From Treponema sp. (GTDB taxonomy: Bacteria; Spirochaetota; Spirochaetia; Treponematales; Breznakiellaceae): DNA of 6,995 nucleotides. This document shows, piece by piece, positions 5,320-6,995 of this stretch. Each line of letters begins with the position of its first letter. Within the stretch, counting starts at the first letter, position 1. The DNA lies in contig WRAL01000072.1 in NCBI GenBank assembly GCA_009780285.1, positions 1 to 6,995 of the forward strand, in the 5' to 3' direction. Under the pieces are notes generated by a model that was given only the letters and a program-made list of their open reading frames with translations, was not told where the DNA came from and did not search any database. A program made the position numbers and the translations under genes.

Positions 5320-5347
5320 ATGGCGGCCCGCTTCCCAAGGCTGCGCG

Positions 5348-5377
5348 AGGCGCCGTGGTTTGCCGCGGCGCCTTTTT
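5348..5377 (+). terminator. Rho-independent terminator of the lipoprotein gene
   Basis: An 11-pair stem (5348-5358 with 5363-5373, including one G-T pair) around a TTTG loop is followed at once by a T-run ending at 5377. It lies 70 nt after the lipoprotein stop and 8 nt before the 3' end of the convergent yczE-type gene. The minus-strand reading has no T-run after the stem, so it serves the plus strand. Confidence 0.85.
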
Positions 5378-5385
5378 CGTTTGCG

Positions 5386-6051
5386 CTATACGCCGTAAAA
5401 ACCGGCCTTGCGAAGGATAAAAGAGATCGCATTCTTCGCCGGCGGAATAGCCCTGCCTATAAGAAGCGCCGACAAAACCGTGCCTTCACGCACGCCCTGA
5501 ATGGCGCCGAGGAAAATCAGCATAACGACAAGGGCAAGGACGACAAAGGCGCTGTCCGTAATAACCTTCACGACATGAAACTTGCCGCCGATAATCTTGC
5601 GCGTTATCGCAAGAACCACGCCTTCCGGCGGCAGGCTTACCAGGCGAGCTTCGAGGTACAGCGCAAGGCCGCAGGCGATCAGCGCGATGCTTATCAATAA
5701 CATTATAAGCTGGCCAAAATATCCGGCATAAGCCGCAAGCGTAAAATCCCCGACAATGAATATCGCGAATTCTATAAAGTAGCCAAAAATAAACGAAAAA
5801 ATTATTTGCGTAAGATTTATCCAGTTAAATTCCCGCCTAAGCAAAACAATCTGAAAAATAATGCACAGCAAAAGAAAGGCCGTGGTGCACAGGCCCATGC
5901 TTGCGCCGCTTGCCAGGTGGACGGCGAAGGGCAGGGCGTTTACCGGCGAGATTCCCAAATTCGAATTGATGGCAAAGGCCACGCCGAACGCCAGAACGAG
6001 CAGGCCAAGAACGTAAACCGCAAGACGCGCGACGAGCCTTTTTTTAATCAC
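5386..6051 (-). CDS. YczE/YitT-like multi-pass inner-membrane protein
   Basis: With the GTG at 6051-6049 as start the product has 221 residues. Hydrophobic helices fall at about 8-28, 51-71, 80-100, 112-133 and 166-185. Motifs NLGISPVNALP (31-41) and GVREGTVLSALLIGR (186-200) resemble the YczE membrane-protein family (COG2364 type), whose biochemical role is not established; some members are annotated as regulators or transporters. The start is set by CGGAG six bases upstream. A longer frame from TTG at 6108 would begin inside a strong hairpin and add a proline-rich tail, so it is rejected. It lies 63 nt downstream of tnaA in the same direction, so co-transcription is possible, and a link to indole or tryptophan movement can only be guessed. 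Confidence 0.8.
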   Translation of the reverse strand: MIKKRLVARLAVYVLGLLVLAFGVAFAINSNLGISPVNALPFAVHLASGASMGLCTTAFLLLCIIFQIVLLRREFNWINLTQIIFSFIFGYFIEFAIFIVGDFTLAAYAGYFGQLIMLLISIALIACGLALYLEARLVSLPPEGVVLAITRKIIGGKFHVVKVITDSAFVVLALVVMLIFLGAIQGVREGTVLSALLIGRAIPPAKNAISFILRKAGFYGV

Positions 6052-6070
6052 GATAAACTCCGGGGAAAGC

Positions 6071-6106
6071 GCGAAAGAGGGCGGCTGCGCGCCCGCCCTC
6101 TTTCGC
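6071..6106 (-). terminator. Intercistronic hairpin between tnaA and the yczE-type gene; possible weak terminator
   Basis: GCGAAAGAGGGCGG (6071-6084) pairs perfectly over 14 bp with 6093-6106 around an 8-nt loop. On the minus strand it begins 8 nt after the tnaA stop and ends about 19 nt before the next gene's GTG. The sequence after it (GCTTTCCCC) is a poor T-tract, so partial termination or stabilisation of the tnaA mRNA end is as likely as full termination. Confidence 0.5.
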
Positions 6107-6114
6107 AAAACCTT

Positions 6115-6995
6115 CTATTGAATCTGTTCCAAATGAGCCTGAAAGTGACGCAAGATCGCCGGTTCCCAAGTAATGCGATACCCGCGCTTGATCTCAGGCG
6201 CGTGCGCCTTGATCGCCACAAGCGCATCCACTACCACGTCCAAATGCGCCTGCGTGTAAACGCGCCGGGGAATCGCCAGGCGCGCAAACTCAAAGTCCGC
6301 GCGCAGCTGCGTTCCCGTGTCAGGATCGTTGCCAAGCATGTACGAGCCTATATCGCAGCAGCGAATCCCGGCTTCCTTGTAAAGCTCTATCGCAAGCGTT
6401 TGGGCGGGGAATTCATGGTAGGGAATGTGGGGAAACATTGCCTGCGCATCGACGAAAACGCCGTGCCCGCCTACCGGCGCCTGGTAAACAATGCCCGCCT
6501 CGTCCAGCTTCGCCGCGACATATTCCATCTGCCCGATCCTGTAGCGCAGAAAATCCTCGTCAATGCCTTCGTAAAGGCCGACGGCAAGCGCCTCCATCTC
6601 GCGCCCGGAAAGGCCGCCGTAAGTGTAAAAGCCTTCATAGCTTATGCAGTTCGCCTTGACGCCTTGCACGAGCGGGGAATCGGAGTCCTTAACGCCGACC
6701 ATTCCGCCCATGTTGACGATTCCGTCCTTTTTCGAAGAAATCGTGCAGGTGTCGCCGTAGGAAAAAGTCTCGGCGATAATTTCCTTAATCGACTTGCTCG
6801 CGTAGCCTTCCTCGTCGCGCTTGATAAAAAAGGCGTTCTCCGCATAGCGCGCCGCGTCGATGTTAAGCGGAATCCCGCGCTTTTTGCAGATCGCCGATAC
6901 CTCGCGCATATTGCGCATGGAAACCGGCTGGCCCCCGGCGGAATTATTGGTGATCGTCATAATGACAACGCCGATATTTTCCGCGCCAAGCTCGG
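6115..6995 (-). CDS. tnaA: Tryptophanase (tryptophan indole-lyase), C-terminal 292 residues, 5' end outside window
   Basis: Tryptophanase is a cytoplasmic PLP enzyme that splits L-tryptophan to indole, pyruvate and ammonia. The fragment begins ELGAENIGVVIMTITNNSAG and runs to a TAG at 6117-6115. Visible motifs, numbered in the fragment, are NNSAGGQPVSM (16-26), D46 in LNIDAARYAEN, which contacts the PLP ring nitrogen, and SSKKDGIVNMGG with the PLP lysine at K89. Further on come YEGFYTYGGLSGREMEA (119-135), PVGGHGVFVDA (173-183) and RLAIPRRVYTQAH (238-250). Tyrosine phenol-lyase is the close alternative. It has Arg in ERG (Arg381) and Phe in LRFF (Phe448); here the positions read D-I-G (I215) and LRHF (H283), as in tryptophanase. 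The Asp/Thr position nearer the N-terminus cannot be checked. No tnaC-like leader is visible because the upstream region is outside the window. Confidence 0.93.
   Translation of the reverse strand, partial: ELGAENIGVVIMTITNNSAGGQPVSMRNMREVSAICKKRGIPLNIDAARYAENAFFIKRDEEGYASKSIKEIIAETFSYGDTCTISSKKDGIVNMGGMVGVKDSDSPLVQGVKANCISYEGFYTYGGLSGREMEALAVGLYEGIDEDFLRYRIGQMEYVAAKLDEAGIVYQAPVGGHGVFVDAQAMFPHIPYHEFPAQTLAIELYKEAGIRCCDIGSYMLGNDPDTGTQLRADFEFARLAIPRRVYTQAHLDVVVDALVAIKAHAPEIKRGYRITWEPAILRHFQAHLEQIQ

Noticed and set aside
5320..5700. Plus-strand open frame of 126 codons
   Set aside because: It crosses the lipoprotein terminator and is antisense to the YczE-type gene.
6115..6995. Tyrosine phenol-lyase instead of tryptophanase
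   Set aside because: The residues at the TPL Arg381 and Phe448 positions are Ile and His here, as in tryptophanase.

Overview
The window reads as chromosomal DNA of a host-associated bacterium, most likely a spirochaete of the Treponema type. This is an inference from four things: a Lon N-terminus of the 'GRPIFPGIFTP' kind, a lipoprotein signal ending in a loose FASC lipobox, Listeria-Bacteroides (InlB B-type) repeats, and an anaerobe-style tryptophanase. No rRNA or other taxonomic marker is present, so the assignment is tentative.

Layout. 1-1136 (minus): N-terminal half of the ATP-dependent protease Lon, cut by the window edge inside the Walker A region. 1137-1626: a gene-free stretch packed with palindromes. 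It holds one copy of a dispersed 30-bp repeat, a nested inverted-repeat cluster, a long bidirectional terminator-like hairpin, and a 110-bp MITE-like element with 19-bp terminal inverted repeats that abuts the end of hicB. 1627-2232 (minus): a compact hicA-hicB toxin-antitoxin operon with a near-consensus promoter that contains a palindromic operator candidate. The second copy of the 30-bp repeat lies just upstream at 2276-2305, so the module is bracketed by direct repeats.

2347-2706: a duplicated promoter-leader region. The decayed copy (2347-2486) is followed by the intact copy (2526-2706), which drives the largest gene. 2680-5277 (plus): an 865-residue predicted surface lipoprotein with six Listeria-Bacteroides repeats followed by seven RCC1-type units, enough for a complete seven-bladed propeller. 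It ends in a clear Rho-independent terminator (5348-5377).

5386-6051 (minus): a five-helix YczE-type membrane protein. 6115-6995 (minus): the C-terminal part of tryptophanase, identified over tyrosine phenol-lyase by diagnostic residues. The two are co-directional, separated by 63 nt that contain a strong hairpin.

The genes do not form one pathway. Lon is housekeeping proteolysis; Lon-family proteases are known to degrade antitoxins, so its position next to hicAB is suggestive only. The lipoprotein is an accessory surface gene with signs of duplication and recombination. tnaA-yczE is a probable catabolic/membrane pair. I see no CRISPR array, tRNA, rRNA or complete insertion sequence.
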